This document shows positions 48,137-59,500 of a stretch of 64,000 nucleotides of DNA, piece after piece (positions within the stretch are counted from its first letter, which is position 1; every line of letters begins with the position of its first letter). The notes beneath the pieces are model-generated. The model was not told the origin of the DNA. It made no database searches and saw nothing but the letters and a program-made list of their open reading frames with translations. Source of the stretch: Phlebiopsis flavidoalba (taxonomy: Eukaryota > Basidiomycota > Agaricomycetes > Polyporales > Phanerochaetaceae); contig JAOCPU010000011.1 in the NCBI GenBank assembly GCA_035772785.1, positions 186,001-250,000 on the forward strand, given 5' to 3'. Position numbers and translations under genes: made by a program.

Positions 48137-50346
48137 ATGAACCGCGCAGGTAACTATAGAGCTCAGGCAAGAGAGAACTCGTCGTTTTTTTAAAATGCAC
48201 GCAGGGCAACCACCACAGCGACCACCAAGTCTTGGACCGAATCCTGCAGCTCTTGGAGGCCCCTTCAGGTCACAATACCCACCATATGGAATACCACCCC
48301 GCAATGTAATGCCAGGCTACCCTGCGCTGCCAAACCACAGGGACGACACAGAATGTGGTGTGCCCCAGCCCTCGCCAAATTACATCCAGCAGCGCGGGTC
48401 AAAGTGGTTTCCCCTTTTGTTTGGCGGCATCCAGCAACAGCAGCAATCGCAACAGACATCCTCGCAACATTACAGCACAAACTCCCCTCTCGCACACGCC
48501 GCATCAGCCAGCAGCCACCGCAGGGTCAACAGGGCGGCAGCGGCGACGCCAAGTCTACCTCCGCATCTGCAGCAAAACTCTGCGCCCAGCTTGGGCACCG
48601 CGCCGTCCGTGTCGTACTGCAAGCGAGGTCGGCCTTGATCCCAACGATTCCCTGCCCTGGGGTCGACGCCAACAAGCCTAAATACACCGTCGACGACGAA
48701 CGTGACAAGCTATGCGAGTCAGGCGGGAACAGGGGCTAGGAAGTTTGTTTCCGCGGTGGGCAACGGAGCCACGGGAGGGACGAGTGGGCAGAGGGACTTT
48801 ACGGCGGATGACTTCCCTGCGCTGGGCGGGTCAGGCCAGTCGGCGGCGGTGCCGCCAACATCGCAGACTCCCCAGAAACGGCGACGGACACCCGCCAGGG
48901 CTGAATGGCTTTGCGGCGAACGGCGAGCAGCATCGGCAGAGTCTGCTGGGGTCGTCGCTAACAGGAAATGGGCAGCAACAGCCAGGGGTGCTGAACCTGG
49001 GCCAGGCGAGGGGCGCATCGAGCTTTCAGTCCGAGGCAGAGAAAGCGGGTGAGTGCTTGCTTTTTGCTGTGCGGGTCGCCGTGCGCCACCACAGGACCTG
49101 CCTTGATGAGTTCGCTCTCGCTGACCGGGCGTCCTTCCCGAATGGCAGAATTACGCGCTCACCCCCCCCCCAAAACTCAATAACCAGACAAAACAATCTC
49201 GCTGCCCAGGCTTGGAACTCGCCCAACGCAAACCCCGGGCAGCAACAGGCGAACGCTTTCCCCCGCCCCAGAACGGCGCGCGCACGAACCACGCGCAAGC
49301 GTCGCAGCAACAAAGCTCACAACCACAGAGCCAACAACTCAGCAACAGCAGCAAACATCTATCAGCACCACCCGGTGTACCGCCGCCGGCGTCATTCAGC
49401 AACCAGCAAACTCAGCAGCAAACCACAGCAGCAAGCCCAGCCAGGCGTACCACAACATACGCCATACGTAGGAAAACGGTACCGTGGCGGGCGAAACACC
49501 GCTACACCCCTCGCAGAGCTCAGCGCAAGTCTCGGCAACCGCTGTTACCTCAAACCCCCGCTCAGCAAGTTCTCATGTCGCCGCCGGCGCGGACAGGTGG
49601 GGCCTGCTCGGCCTGCTAGCAATGATCAAGAGCGCGGACCTCGACACGAACAAAATTTGCTCTCAGTTAGGGACAGATCTGGGCACGATGGGGCTGGACA
49701 TGCAGGCACCTGGGTGCGTGCTCGCCGTTGCCGTTCGTCCCGCGCGTGCGCCGTAGTGACCACTGACGCACAGAAGCCTGTACGCGACGTTCATCACGCC
49801 CTGGGCGGACTCGCTCTGCGGCGCACACCGTCGAGCCCGACTTCCACCTCCCCGCGTGCTACAAACGTCGCGCCGCCACCGCCAGGCCCTGCGAAGGCGG
49901 CGGCTTTCAGCGACGAGACGCTTTTCTTCATGTTCTACTCCTCGCCGCGGGACGCGCCTGCAGGAGATCGCCGCGCAGGAGCTGTACGTGCCCCTTCCTC
50001 TTGCCCCCCCACCACTGCTGACACAGACGACAGATGGAACCGCAACTGGCGGTATCACAAGGAGCTGCGGCTGTGGATCACAAAGGAGACGGGCACGCCG
50101 TCGTCGGCCAAGATCCTCGGCGGCGAGCAGGGCACATACTCGTTCTGGGATCCCGAGAACTGGGAAAAGGCCCGCAAGGAGATGACCGTGCTCTACGCCG
50201 ACCTCGAGGAGAAGAGCGCGCCTGTCTTCGCGCCAGGCCCCACCCTCCAGCTCGCCCAGGCCCAGCAGCAACAGCAGCAGCAGGCCGCCGCCGCACCCCA
50301 GGCGCCGCACCAGCCCCAGGGCATCGCGGCCCCGCCGCGCGTGTAG
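48137..50346 (+). CDS. NOT2: CCR4-NOT complex subunit NOT2 (CNOT2/CDC36)
   Basis: Scaffold subunit of the CCR4-NOT deadenylase that controls mRNA decay and transcription. The N-terminal half is low-complexity and Gln/Asn/Ser-rich (QQQQQSQQTSSQHYS near 48435), with two 'FPALG' repeats: LDPNDSLPWG (shifted) near 48640 and RDFTADDFPALGGSG near 48795. GLNGFAANGE and LTGNGQQQPGVLNLGQARG follow. The middle carries LLAMIKSADLDTNKICSQLG and TDLGTMGLDMQAPG at about 49615-49710, the typical NOT2 segment, then an intron, LYATFITPWAD, VEPDFHLPACY and FSDETLFFMFYS. The NOT2/3/5 box is NWRYHKELRLWITKETGTPS then GTYSFWDPENWEKARKEM and VLYADLEEKSAP at 50040-50220. A poly-Gln (near 50261) and Pro/Ala tail ends at 50346. 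Several frameshifts lie in 48300-49900. The exact start (48137 or 48195) is uncertain. Confidence 0.93.
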
Positions 50347-50880
50347 CGGGCTTCCAGAGTCTCGGGCGTCGCGGCGATGTGAGTTCGTGCGTTCTGAACA
50401 GTCTTTCGTAGCATATAATATATCATCCCATCCGCTCTTTCTCTCTCTTTCCTTCTCTGTTCTATCTCTGCCTTCGGACTTTCCAATCATCGTCCACACG
50501 AGCTCCGTCTTTATTTTCCGTTTCATGCTCGACTGTCGCCCCTCGCCCCCCCTGAACCTGTCTGCGTTGTCCACTATATCACGCCGCCGAGCTATCATAC
50601 GCTTGTGTCTGTAAGACACAATGTCTGCCATCACCCACCTGTTGAATCTCCAATCACACACTGTCGCGTCGCATCAGCTGCCCACTCTCGATCGTCGTTC
50701 ACGGGAGACAATCAGCAGAAAGTTTAAATGATCTCTTTGTTGTCAGACGCCCTATTTGATACACGGTATGAACGAGAGTCAATGCGGGTGGTGATGCAGC
50801 AAGTACGCGATGCAAAAAGTGTGCGATGCAAGAGAGTCTGAAGGAGCGTGTGCAGCAGCAAGAGAACAATGCTATTTCCG
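50347..50880. other. Convergent intergenic region NOT2 / MIF4G-like gene
   Basis: About 530 bp of 3' flanks with a pyrimidine-rich run near 50425-50470. No gene recognised. Confidence 0.4.
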
Positions 50881-52402
50881 TCATGCGGCGCGGGCGACGT
50901 CCGCCCAGCGTTTTCTCCGCGGGGGGCGCCTGCGGCTCGTCCAGCGAGCGGTGGACGGTGTGTGCTCGGGGTTGTAGTCCGAGTACTCGGACGCGGGTTC
51001 TGAGAACTCGGAGGGCGCGGGCGTCGCGCGCGCCGCGGCCCATGTGTCGACGAGGTGTGCGATGGCCTGGGCGGGGTGTGCGGTCAACTACGAAGGGGGA
51101 CGGCACACGTCAAAGTAGAGGGTCAGTGCGTACACCTGGGCGTGGTGCTCGGCCGTGGTTGCGACGTCGGGGGCGCCGCAGACGCTTGTGAGAGGGCGTC
51201 GTTGAGCAGCGGTGCTGCAGCGCGGCGAGGAAGTCGGACAGGGGCACGCGGTCGTAGAGCCGTTTTCCAACGGCGTGGAGGACGATGGCGTGGAGCGCCT
51301 CGAGTTCTTCGAGCACCGAGAGCTTGTCGAGAAGCATGTTCATGCAGAGCTGCACGAACGCGCCCTTGATGAGGCCTTCGGCAAAGAGGTCGCCGACAAA
51401 GACGGCGATTGCTAGTGCCGAGGAGACGCTCCGGTAAGCTGGCGCATGTGGTGGGGAGGGCGCACAGGTGGGGATATTGGCTACAGAGGAGGGAAGGGTC
51501 TGAATGGCACATTACCGTCTGAGCACGCAAGAGGGCAGACAAAGGACGAGACGCACCGCAAGCCACCAAGCCCTAAACTCGGAAAGTAGATGCTGCTTGA
51601 GCAGCTCCAAAAACGCACACGACGACGTCGCGACGCCCCCTTCGCCCCTGGCTCTCGCGAGAAACAGCGTGTGCACCCGCGACCGCGAGCGGCGCGACGT
51701 GCGCAATGCGTCTCGCAGTCACCCCTCCGCGGCGCGCTCGACGAACCGCGCGGCGAGCTCAGACATGATGGCCGTGTCCCACGGGCCCGCGCCGACGACA
51801 GGTCCTCCGCGTGGCCCCGCCGCACGCCCGCCGCCGCCGTCACCGAGCCCGCGCGGAACGCGCGCATCCACGCCCGCCGCGGTTGCCACCCCAGCGCCCT
51901 CGATTCCGCATGACGTGCGGGTCCGCGTGTGGCGCGCCGCCGCACAATGGTCGGGATGTACGGCGCCGCGTGCGGGTTCGGCTTTGAGAATGACGGCGTC
52001 GTTACTTGTGTTTGCTGGAGCAAGCCGAGGTGTATGATACTGCCGCGGCCTTGGCCCCAGGGCCCCAGCGGGGGTGGTCCTCGCCGTTCGAGGTCCAGGG
52101 TGGTCCAGGCCCGGTGACGTACAACGAAATTCATCGGCCTCGTCGCGGGAAAACCGCGTGCAACTTCGGGTCTGGCAGAGTCGACGAGGAGGGCGTCGAC
52201 GCCAGATGAGCGCGCCACGAGAGGCGACGGGCGTGGAGGAAGAGAGGGCCGACGCAAGAAGAGAGGGCCGACGCGGAATTGAGACGAGGCGAGCATTCAG
52301 GTCGTACGCCACGAACGGCTGCTGGTACGGATACGCGGGTTTGGGGGCGCGAGGCGCATTTCGAGGCTGAAGCTTGCGAATACATGGTTTCAAAAGTTGC
52401 AA
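50881..52402 (-). CDS. MIF4G-like domain protein
   Basis: The minus strand carries helical-repeat sequence: IMSELAARFVERAAEG near 51770-51720, FLELLKQHLLSEFR near 51620-51580, then AIAVFVGDLFAEGLIKGAFV near 51410-51350 and QLCMNMLLDKLSVLEELEAL then HAIVLHAVGKRLYDRVPLSD to 51235. The 'FVGDLF..GLI....V..C...LL' and 'E.LEALHAI' pattern is that of MIF4G domains (eIF4G, PAIP1 and related scaffolds). The C-terminal region is Ser/Pro/Arg-rich (EPASEYSDYNPEHTPS) and ends KRWADVARAA with a stop at 50881. The N-terminal half (52400-51800) includes AYPYQQPFVAYDLNARLV and FSKPNPHAAPYIP, low-complexity sequence of uncertain reading. A role in mRNA regulation is inferred from the domain only. Start uncertain. 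Confidence 0.55.
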
Positions 52403-53821
52403 TGTGCGAGAGGGTTGAGTGTATAGCGGACCTTGTAGGCAGTGGAGGTTCGAGGAAAAGGAGGAAAAGAAGGCGACCGCTTATATCACACCGCGCGCGG
52501 CCATCCGTTTGCTGGCCACCACAGGCTTCACTGCCTCTCGACTTGTGCGGCCCACATATAGCATCTTCAGGAAGGTAATATCAATGCATGGACAAAAGGG
52601 CGAGACTTGGACTGAAATTGCACGTTGTGTGGCCAAGGTGGGAATGTACAAAGGCGCAAGTGATAATACAACGCGCTGGGCGAGTGCTAGCTACACACCG
52701 TGCCGAACCACATCGCTATTCCACGCTGCGCCTCCATTCCCCTCTCAGAACCACGACAGGACGAGCGACTACAAACTGGCGGACAACGACGGCAGGCCGC
52801 GGTGGACAATTGCCTGGCGGTCGACGGGATTCCCTCACGCTGAATCTTCTGGAACGGCTATGATGCATTTCCCGCTGATAGTCTTCTTGTTGGGAATGTC
52901 AACCCGAGACTTATCGTCCAAACCTAATCACTGTGACATCACACAGGTAAATCCGTCGAGCCGTCGAACCACATTGGACGCCGTTGAGACTTGGGCAGTC
53001 GACGACCTTCTCATTTCGAGCAACGACTTCGTTTGACTCACAGACGCAGCTTGGTGCCTCAATATTTAGCTTTAAAATCAAAAAAGCGGGCAAATGATTG
53101 ATATGTGAGTGTGTCAACCCTCATGGGTTATGCTGAGCATGTGAGTAGTAAGTACTACCTACTTGTACGTAGTGCGCGAATTGGATGGTCGTGCTCATCG
53201 TCTTCAGACAATAGCTCTGGTAAAGAACAGTGCAGGTTAACCATTAACATCATTATTGTCACGTAATCGTTGTGGTCCTTATACGCGAAGAACACTCCTT
53301 CGAAACTGCTCATCGAAGAATATCGAATGCTCATTGACACATCGAACATATCATTAATGATCTCTGCTAAAAGATCAATCCAAAGAAGACCGTGAATTGC
53401 TTACTAACTTCTTGCCTCTACAACGCCAGTAAGAGCTCGACGAAGCTCTGAAGACTCTCCCGCGCTCAGGCAATAAGCAAGCAAATGCACTGCCAGGCAC
53501 ACAGACGATACTCCCGCACATCCTTTGACGTTTAATTACGATCGACTTGCGCCCCCTGAAAGTCAATCTTCGGTCTTTCGTCTTGCCCAGCCGCTGCGCG
53601 GGCCCACAAGGCCCTTGAAATGACGGCGATAGGCTCTATACAGAAACCCACTTTTTGACTCTTATCTAACGATTCCACGCACTATATAGACTTGTGTGTC
53701 AGGGGTCCACCGGTACCTATCCATCACCTGCACGAGGCGTACTTCAAGGCATAATGTCGGTCGCGCCACTGCTCTCGCATCTACCCCGCATCCCCGCAAA
53801 GACCCAAGCTCTAACGCCGCG
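52403..53821. other. Intergenic stretch with one long open frame
   Basis: Promoter sides of the MIF4G-like gene (left) and the oxygenase (right). A 205-codon plus-strand open frame at 52419-53036 has no recognised domain or typical intron structure, and I treat it as unproven. Confidence 0.35.
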
Positions 53822-55274
53822 ATGCAGTCCGACAACTCCTTTGACGAGATCCCAGTCATGTACGTGGCTGGTCATTACAACGTTGCAGCGAGACAAGAGT
53901 TTACTCACGTCTGTTCCTGTCCAGCGACCTTCAACACCTCCGCAGCCAGCCCCGACCCCGCCCTACGCCGCGCACTCGCCGCGACCGTCCCGCGCCGCCT
54001 GCACCAACGTACGGCTTCTTTCTACAGTCCACGTATGCTCTGCTTCCCACGCCCCTCCCCACTAACGCCTCCAGCAGTCAAGAACCAACGCCATCCCGGA
54101 CCCGAGACGCTCCGCGTCCGCGCTCGACGCGGGCAAAACGCTTCTTCACGCTCCCGCCCGACGCCGCGAAAACGCGCGCTCGACATCCACGCCCGAGCGC
54201 GTAACTTCAAGGGCTACACGGGCCTGCTCGGCGAGAACACGAACCCCGAGATCATCTAACCGCGGCGACCTCCATGAGGGGTTCGATGTCGGCTGGGAGG
54301 ACGCCGCGGGCGCGGGCAGCGTCGCGGGGGACGGCGCGATGGCGTGGCGCGAATGTGTGGCCGGCCGAGGAGGATGTGCCAGGGATTTCGGGCGGCGGTG
54401 ATGGAAGTATTATCATGCGGTCGTCGATCTCGGAAAGCAGCTGTTTCCGATTTTTTGCGCTTCGCGTTGGGACTTGCCGGAGAATTTCTTTGAGGACAAG
54501 GTACGGTGTCATACGAGTTCTGGGGGACGCATATACTCGCTCATCTTTGGGTAGATCACAAAGCCCGCTGCGATTATGCGACTGCTGTACTACCCGCCTC
54601 AAAGTGGCGTCGTAGACGACCGCGTTCAAGGTATTGGTGCACATACAGAGTGAGTTGCTCCCCGCCTCGACCCATACCACCTACTCAGTTATGTCCAGCT
54701 ATGAAGTCAGTCAAAATTGATGTGATCAGCAATGCGCTCACACATCTGTAGTGCTTCACAATCCTATGGCAAGACCAAGTCCAGGCTCTGCAGGTCCTCA
54801 ACACGGCAGGCAAAATGGGTGAACGCGGTGCCCATCCCGGGCACCTTCGTCGTCAAGTACGCCCTGCACCGTCCCCTCTACCTGATCCTCACTTACACGC
54901 ACCATCACACTCATCGTAGTATCGGCGACCAACTTGCGCGATGGACAAGTGAGCCCTAGTGCTTTTCCCAATGTAGCGCGAGACTAACAAGTGTGCAGAC
55001 GACGTATTCAAGTCAACCATGCACCGCGCCGTGAAACCGATCCGGCGTCGAGCGATACTCGTTTTTTTTGTCCCGCTTTTCTTCGGGACAGACTACGACG
55101 TCAAGCTCGAGGTGCGCTTTCCTTCCCTCCTTCGAATTCGTACAAGTACTGAGATGCCTCCGTAGACACTCCCGAGCTGCGTCTCGGCGGAGCGCCCGGC
55201 AAAGTACGAGGTCGTCACCGCGGGCGAGTACGTCAAGGCGCGGCTCGAGGCGACGTATGGCGCATTCGAAATGA
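53822..55274 (+). CDS. 2-oxoglutarate/Fe(II)-dependent oxygenase, isopenicillin-N-synthase-like
   Basis: Cytosolic dioxygenase of the DIOX_N/2OG-FeII_Oxy superfamily. The start MQSDNSFDEIPVM at 53822 is followed by LRRALA near 53970 and VVKN.LDAGK-type sequence (shifted). Then come ALDIHARA.NFKGYTGLLGE at about 54175-54235, RGDLHEGFDVGWEDAAG near 54262, WPAEEDVPG, GKQLFPIF (shifted) and LPENFFED near 54475-54500. GIGAHT at about 54628-54650 supplies the first iron-ligand His; CFTILWQDQVQALQVLNTAG then KWVNAVPIPGTFVV at about 54754-54860 is the jelly-roll core; IGDQLARWT near 54920, KSTMHRAV near 55010 (distal His) and FFGTDYDVKLE follow. The C-terminal exon CVSAERPAKYEVVTAGEYVK then ARLEATY ends at TGA 55272 after one shift. 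The substrate cannot be inferred, and no biosynthetic cluster is evident around it. Confidence 0.87.
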
Positions 55275-55650
55275 GCGCGGTGTCGTGCAAGATTGGCTAT
55301 GGTGGGTTTGGTGTCGGGGCCGCGGCGATTTGGTGGAGGTTGTAACTTTATTTGGCACGGTCTATCATTATGGATTGATTTTGGCAGATGACTGTGCGCG
55401 CGGCTTGCTCGGGGATGCATCGATGAGGGAAGTAGGTAGGTCTTGGCCGGAGAGGCGTGCCTCCACTGCCGAACACGAGAGCTTCATGAAACAGCCTCTA
55501 GATGAGCATGTCATTGGCACTCGTCATCAAAAACCTACTCCTGGTCTCTTTTCACTACAGCTCATTATATCTCAACAGAAAAACGAACGTATTAGAACTC
55601 ATTCAACGTAGTAAACAACCCAAACAGCCCACACCCCCACCTCCCCCATC
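55275..55650. other. Convergent 3' flanks
   Basis: No gene recognised between the oxygenase stop and the minus-strand open frame ending at 55651. Confidence 0.35.
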
Positions 55651-56067
55651 TCATCCCCTGGCACCCCACCAATCGTCGCGACCATCCGCCTCAAAGTCCT
55701 CCCGCACCCGCTCCCACCATCGCGCGCTCAGCTGCGTTTTTATTTCGCGGCATTCGGTGATCGCTGCCTTTTGCTCTTGGGTGGTGAGGTTGCGGCGTGG
55801 TGGGGTGGCCTCGGTGGTAGGAAGGCAGGCATATAGCGAGGGTTGTGTTATTTGCGGGTGGTTGAAGGTCATCGGTGGCGAGAGTTGGGGTAATTGGTGA
55901 TATTGCCAAAAGGTTCTCTGGGGGATGGCATTGCGTTTGGGAATGTTAGAGCAGTTATAGACATGTGCCTTCTCAGCTCGACGTATGCAACGTCCGTTCG
56001 CGATTTTTAATTCAATCTTATTGAGCGTTTCCTGACAGTAGTCGTAGAATTCGCCTTTCCCATGCAC
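55651..56067 (-). CDS. Hypothetical protein, acidic/charged C-terminus
   Basis: A 138-residue open frame starting MHGKGEFYDYCQETLNKIEL and ending with TQEQKAAITECREIKTQLSA then RWWERVREDFEADGRDDWWG. The two charged, helix-prone ends look protein-coding. The middle (PPMTFNHPQITQPS) is Pro-rich and may contain an unremoved intron. The three Cys residues in the first 40 residues and one in the last 40 do not form a pattern I recognise. Not assigned to any family; it could be the 3' portion of a longer gene. Confidence 0.4.
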   Translation of the reverse strand: MHGKGEFYDYCQETLNKIELKIANGRCIRRAEKAHVYNCSNIPKRNAIPQRTFWQYHQLPQLSPPMTFNHPQITQPSLYACLPTTEATPPRRNLTTQEQKAAITECREIKTQLSARWWERVREDFEADGRDDWWGARG

Positions 56068-56564
56068 TACGACGGCGCACTCTGATTAGCTCCCCTGGCC
56101 TCCGTGTAGAAATGCGTCACGTGCTAATTAACCGTGTCACGCGTCGACGCGTCTCCCGGCCGACGGCGTCAGAGTCTGGACTTGTATCAGCTGTAAGCTC
56201 AAGCTTTGCAAACAAGGTTTCTTTCCTATGTGTTATTCTTGCCCCTATGTACAAAGTGCAATTAATCGGACGCTAGAAAACACTGCACACGGAGACAATG
56301 GTCAAAGACCAATACCCCAAACTTTACACCTTCAATATTGCAAAGTTCCACTGGCAGCGGGAGAGCATTTTCTCTATCATTTGAATCTACCCGCGCGCAT
56401 TCGGAATAAATACGACAGTGCCAGATTGGCTACCGCTGTAGACACACACAGGAGCACACGGGTGCATGCCAGCGTCCAGATAAATTACATTGCACATCGG
56501 CTCCGCGGAGCACTTTCTAGGGGGGGTGTTTACAACTCTATTGGATTCCGTCTATCACCACGCC
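56068..56564. other. Intergenic stretch
   Basis: About 500 bp with no recognised gene between the hypothetical minus-strand frame and the second SDR. Confidence 0.4.
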
Positions 56565-57682
56565 TCAGTACGTCGACGGGAACCGCGTGAGCCGGCCGCC
56601 GTCGACGAGCTGCACGGACCCCGTTCACGTATGCGCCAGCCTGCAGAACGTCACTTGGGTCAGAGAACGAAAGGGGAGTGGGGGCGGCGCGCACGTACGC
56701 GGCTGGCGAGGTAGAGCACAAGCCCCGCGATATCGTCGACGTCGCCCGCGCGGCCCCCCTCCCGCGGGCACAGCCGCACGGAGCTGGTCAGGCGGGACGA
56801 GCCCGTCGCTCATCTCTGCCACTCTCATCAACGACCCGCACGCTCCGGTACGGAAGCCACGCACCAGAGGGAAAGAGCCCCGGCGCGACGACGTTGCTGC
56901 GGATGCCCCAGTCGGCGAGCACGTTCGCGAGCAAGCTTTGCCCAGGTGCACCGCCGCGGCCTTCGCGAAGCGTGTACGGACACCGTGAACACGCGCGCGT
57001 CGCGCCCGGAAGCCGCCGCCGCTCGCGACGGTGATGATACTGGCTGCTCACGGGCGCCGCTTGCGCGCGTTGCCCGCGTGCCAGCAGGCCCAGGAACGCG
57101 ACCGCGACGTACCACGCGGCTGGTGGATGACGTCACGTCGAAGCTCGCGTTGAAGTCCGCAGCGCGTGGGCCGGGGAGCAGTGCGGCCTGCAGCGCGGCG
57201 ATGTCGGGCCCTGAGGCGCGGGGAGCGGGTGCGCCAGCGCGTTGTACGCCGCGCCGGCGTTGTTGACGAGCAGGTTCACGAACCCGTGTGCGCGCGGTCG
57301 ACGGTGTCGACGAGCGCCTGGACGCTCGCGGGCGCGCAGACGTCGCACTGCACGGGATGAGCCGCCCGTGGCGCTGTGGCACGGGCGCGGAGGGGCGACG
57401 CGCGCGCGGCGGGGGGCGCAAGTCAAGCAGGCGCGGAGTAAGCGCGCGAGCACACGGCGGCAGGGGCGGGGGAGGGACGTACGTTGTGCGCTGCGGCGGC
57501 GCGTTTCGAGCACGTCGAGGCGCCGCGCGGCGATGTACACCGTATCGCGGCGCCGTTGTGCTCGAGCGCGGTCGCGATCATGAGCCCGATGCATGGGTGC
57601 CGCCGCCGGTGACGACGGCGACGAGGCCGTCGACGCTGAAGAGGTCCGGGATCGGGCGAGGGCGTGTTGTCGACGACGACAT
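56565..57682 (-). CDS. Short-chain dehydrogenase/reductase (SDR), second gene
   Basis: The start at 57682 gives MSSSTTRPRPIPDLFSVDGL then VAVVTGGGT..GIGLMIATA (one base shift inside TGGGTGIG) and LEHNGAA.VYIAARRLDVLE. The middle gives AHGFVNLLVNNAGAAYNALA near 57300-57240, DIAALQAALLPG and ADFNASFDVN near 57150. The catalytic region VFTVSYTLSKAAAVHLGKSL near 56985-56930 includes Tyr-x-x-x-Lys, followed by LANVLADWGIRSNVVAPGLF then PSGAW near 56915-56860. The C-terminus AYVNGVQLVDGGRLTRFPST then Tyr ends at TGA 56565. Locally very GC-rich (about 70% by eye) and with about eight shifts. It is not a close duplicate of the SDR at 41-43 kb. The reaction is unknown. Confidence 0.82.
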
Positions 57683-58380
57683 ATGGAGGAGTGGATGTGT
57701 TGGGGTGATGCTGGGGATGTGCAGCGGAGAGAATGGCAGCTTTATAGTCGTGCGCCACAGAGCGATTCTAGTCAGCTGTCGGCCGCGTTAGCGATGGGCG
57801 TGGCTGCTGTTCCCGCCAGGAACACACAGGGCCCAGCGTGCGCACGCAGCGGCGGCAGGACGTGTTTGTTCGGCTCGCTGCCCAGCACATCGGGCCGTGC
57901 GCGCATGGCCCGCGTGACGAAATGTTCGAGTGCTTGTTTTGACGTCGACTTGCAATAAATCTATCCAGTCCCTGCGTAAGTACTTGCGGAAAAAACGAGC
58001 TACACCGTCGAGCCCCGCATGGGCGGCGGCATCAACGCGCCTGAGGCCGCATCTGCACCATCTATCGGAATGTCGAAACGGGCGTCTGGCGCCCGCCGCC
58101 GCCGCACGGGGCGACCGAATGTGGCGAGCAGCACAAGGGAGCACAGCGCGGGGGACGCGGCGCGCCCATCTCCGGAAGAGGCCACAAGCACGACGCCACA
58201 CGCGACGCAGCAGCACATGAGAACGCTACACCCATTATTCCAGATCTGTAACCGCATACAAGTTCTACAGTCCTATTATATCAAGTTCCGCGGGCTCGAT
58301 AGACCCCTTAGTTAAACCTCTAAGTGACCCTTGCCCGCTAGCAACACCACCGCGTCTAACAATTCACAGCTTTTGCACCT
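57683..58380. other. Unassigned GC-rich stretch
   Basis: About 700 bp. A minus-strand frame from 58257 (MCCCVACGVVLVASS.. then CSLVLLATFG) could be a small membrane protein, but there is no other support. Confidence 0.25.
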
Positions 58381-58997
58381 CGGTGACATGATTTACTACG
58401 CAGCAACTATCACCGCGTAACAACCGCGCTACCAACGCCAGGGACTCCACGCAGAGCCACACCGCGCCAGCACTTAATGCAGCGACCGGACACCACGCGG
58501 CGCCGCGCGCCGCCGCCCGAGGCGTATGGACGGGAGCTCGCCGGGGGACGCCGACGTACCACGCGCCACGGGACGCGAACCCTCGAAGTGGACTATACGG
58601 CCGGTTCGGTCAATAGTTTAGTACGGGACACGCCGGGCCGCGTGTGGACAAAGGTCTGTACCATTATTCCGCGACACAGTTCTCGCGTTCGAAACACATA
58701 TACCGTCGGCCCCCCCCGCAAAATGATCTTACCCCGGGCCGGGAGTCAGTTAGTGAATATATGCGTGAGAACATTGCAGACGTACACAGCCACGAAGAGA
58801 GGATGTCACAAACACGCACGTGCTACGAGGGAACCTCGAAAGAATTGCTGATGATCTGCAAGACCGTCCCTCCGCAGTTCCAGTTTGTCCCGCCACGCGG
58901 CACGTCCCGAAGCGTGGTGGTGTCGAATGTACGTGCTTCTGCATGTTGCCTTGCAGTGAGATCGGCAGCATCACTTAGGTGCCCGCTGGCTCACTAA
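58380..58997 (+). CDS. Possible hypothetical protein
   Basis: Frame-broken segments read GDMIYYAATITA near 58385, RPDTTRRRAPPPEAYGRELA near 58479, GLYHYSATQFSRSKHIYR near 58650, and ESVSEYMRENIADVHSHEER then MSQTRTCYEGTSKELLMICK near 58746-58865. The last stretch is helix-prone and charged like a real exon. No family recognised; limits are approximate. Confidence 0.3.
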
Positions 58998-59026
58998 TCA
59001 GCATCACTATACAGCACCCCACCCAA

Positions 59027-59500
59027 TCACAGCAATTCAATGTACGTTGTAAAGTATCTCAGTATCGCTATCAAACCGTCAACGGGGCACAGACCGAGAA
59101 TGTAGAACGCAAAGGGTGACGCACAGAAAATCCCCGACTTGGGATGGCAAAATCTCGGGGACAAACCTTTTTCGCCCGCCAGCCGCCCTGCGCAAACGCC
59201 GCGCGCATAAACGTCGGGCCGCGGGTTCGTCACCGCTATCACCACACCATCGTTGTTTATATCACGATAGCGTCGCGTCGAGTCCGATACATCGTGTTCA
59301 CCCAGCGTGCTCGCTCTGCCACTACGCTCGCTCATTCAGGCCACGCATGAAGTCCATACTCGCGCCGTCTCTACCGTAGCCTACACGACGAGGCACAGTG
59401 CCAGATGAGGAAGTACAGGCCGAACTGAAGCAGGTGTCGCCAGACGCCCACATTGTGCTCCTCGTCGAACTCTGGGTCACCGTTTAGCCCCTAGAGAAGA
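59027..59500 (-). CDS. Possible fragment of a membrane protein
   Basis: On the minus strand near 59490-59395 one frame reads LNGDPEFDEEHNVGVWRHLL then QFGLYFLIWHCAS, an acidic stretch leading into a hydrophobic helix. Downstream frames give AGEKGLSPRFCHPKSGIF and FYILGLCPVDGLIAIL near 59130-59060. No family assigned, and it may be only part of a gene. Confidence 0.3.

Noticed and set aside
49663..50661. 332-codon minus-strand open frame opposite NOT2
   Set aside because: Antisense shadow of the NOT2/3/5 domain and its Gln-rich tail; contains Leu runs that mirror poly-Gln codons.
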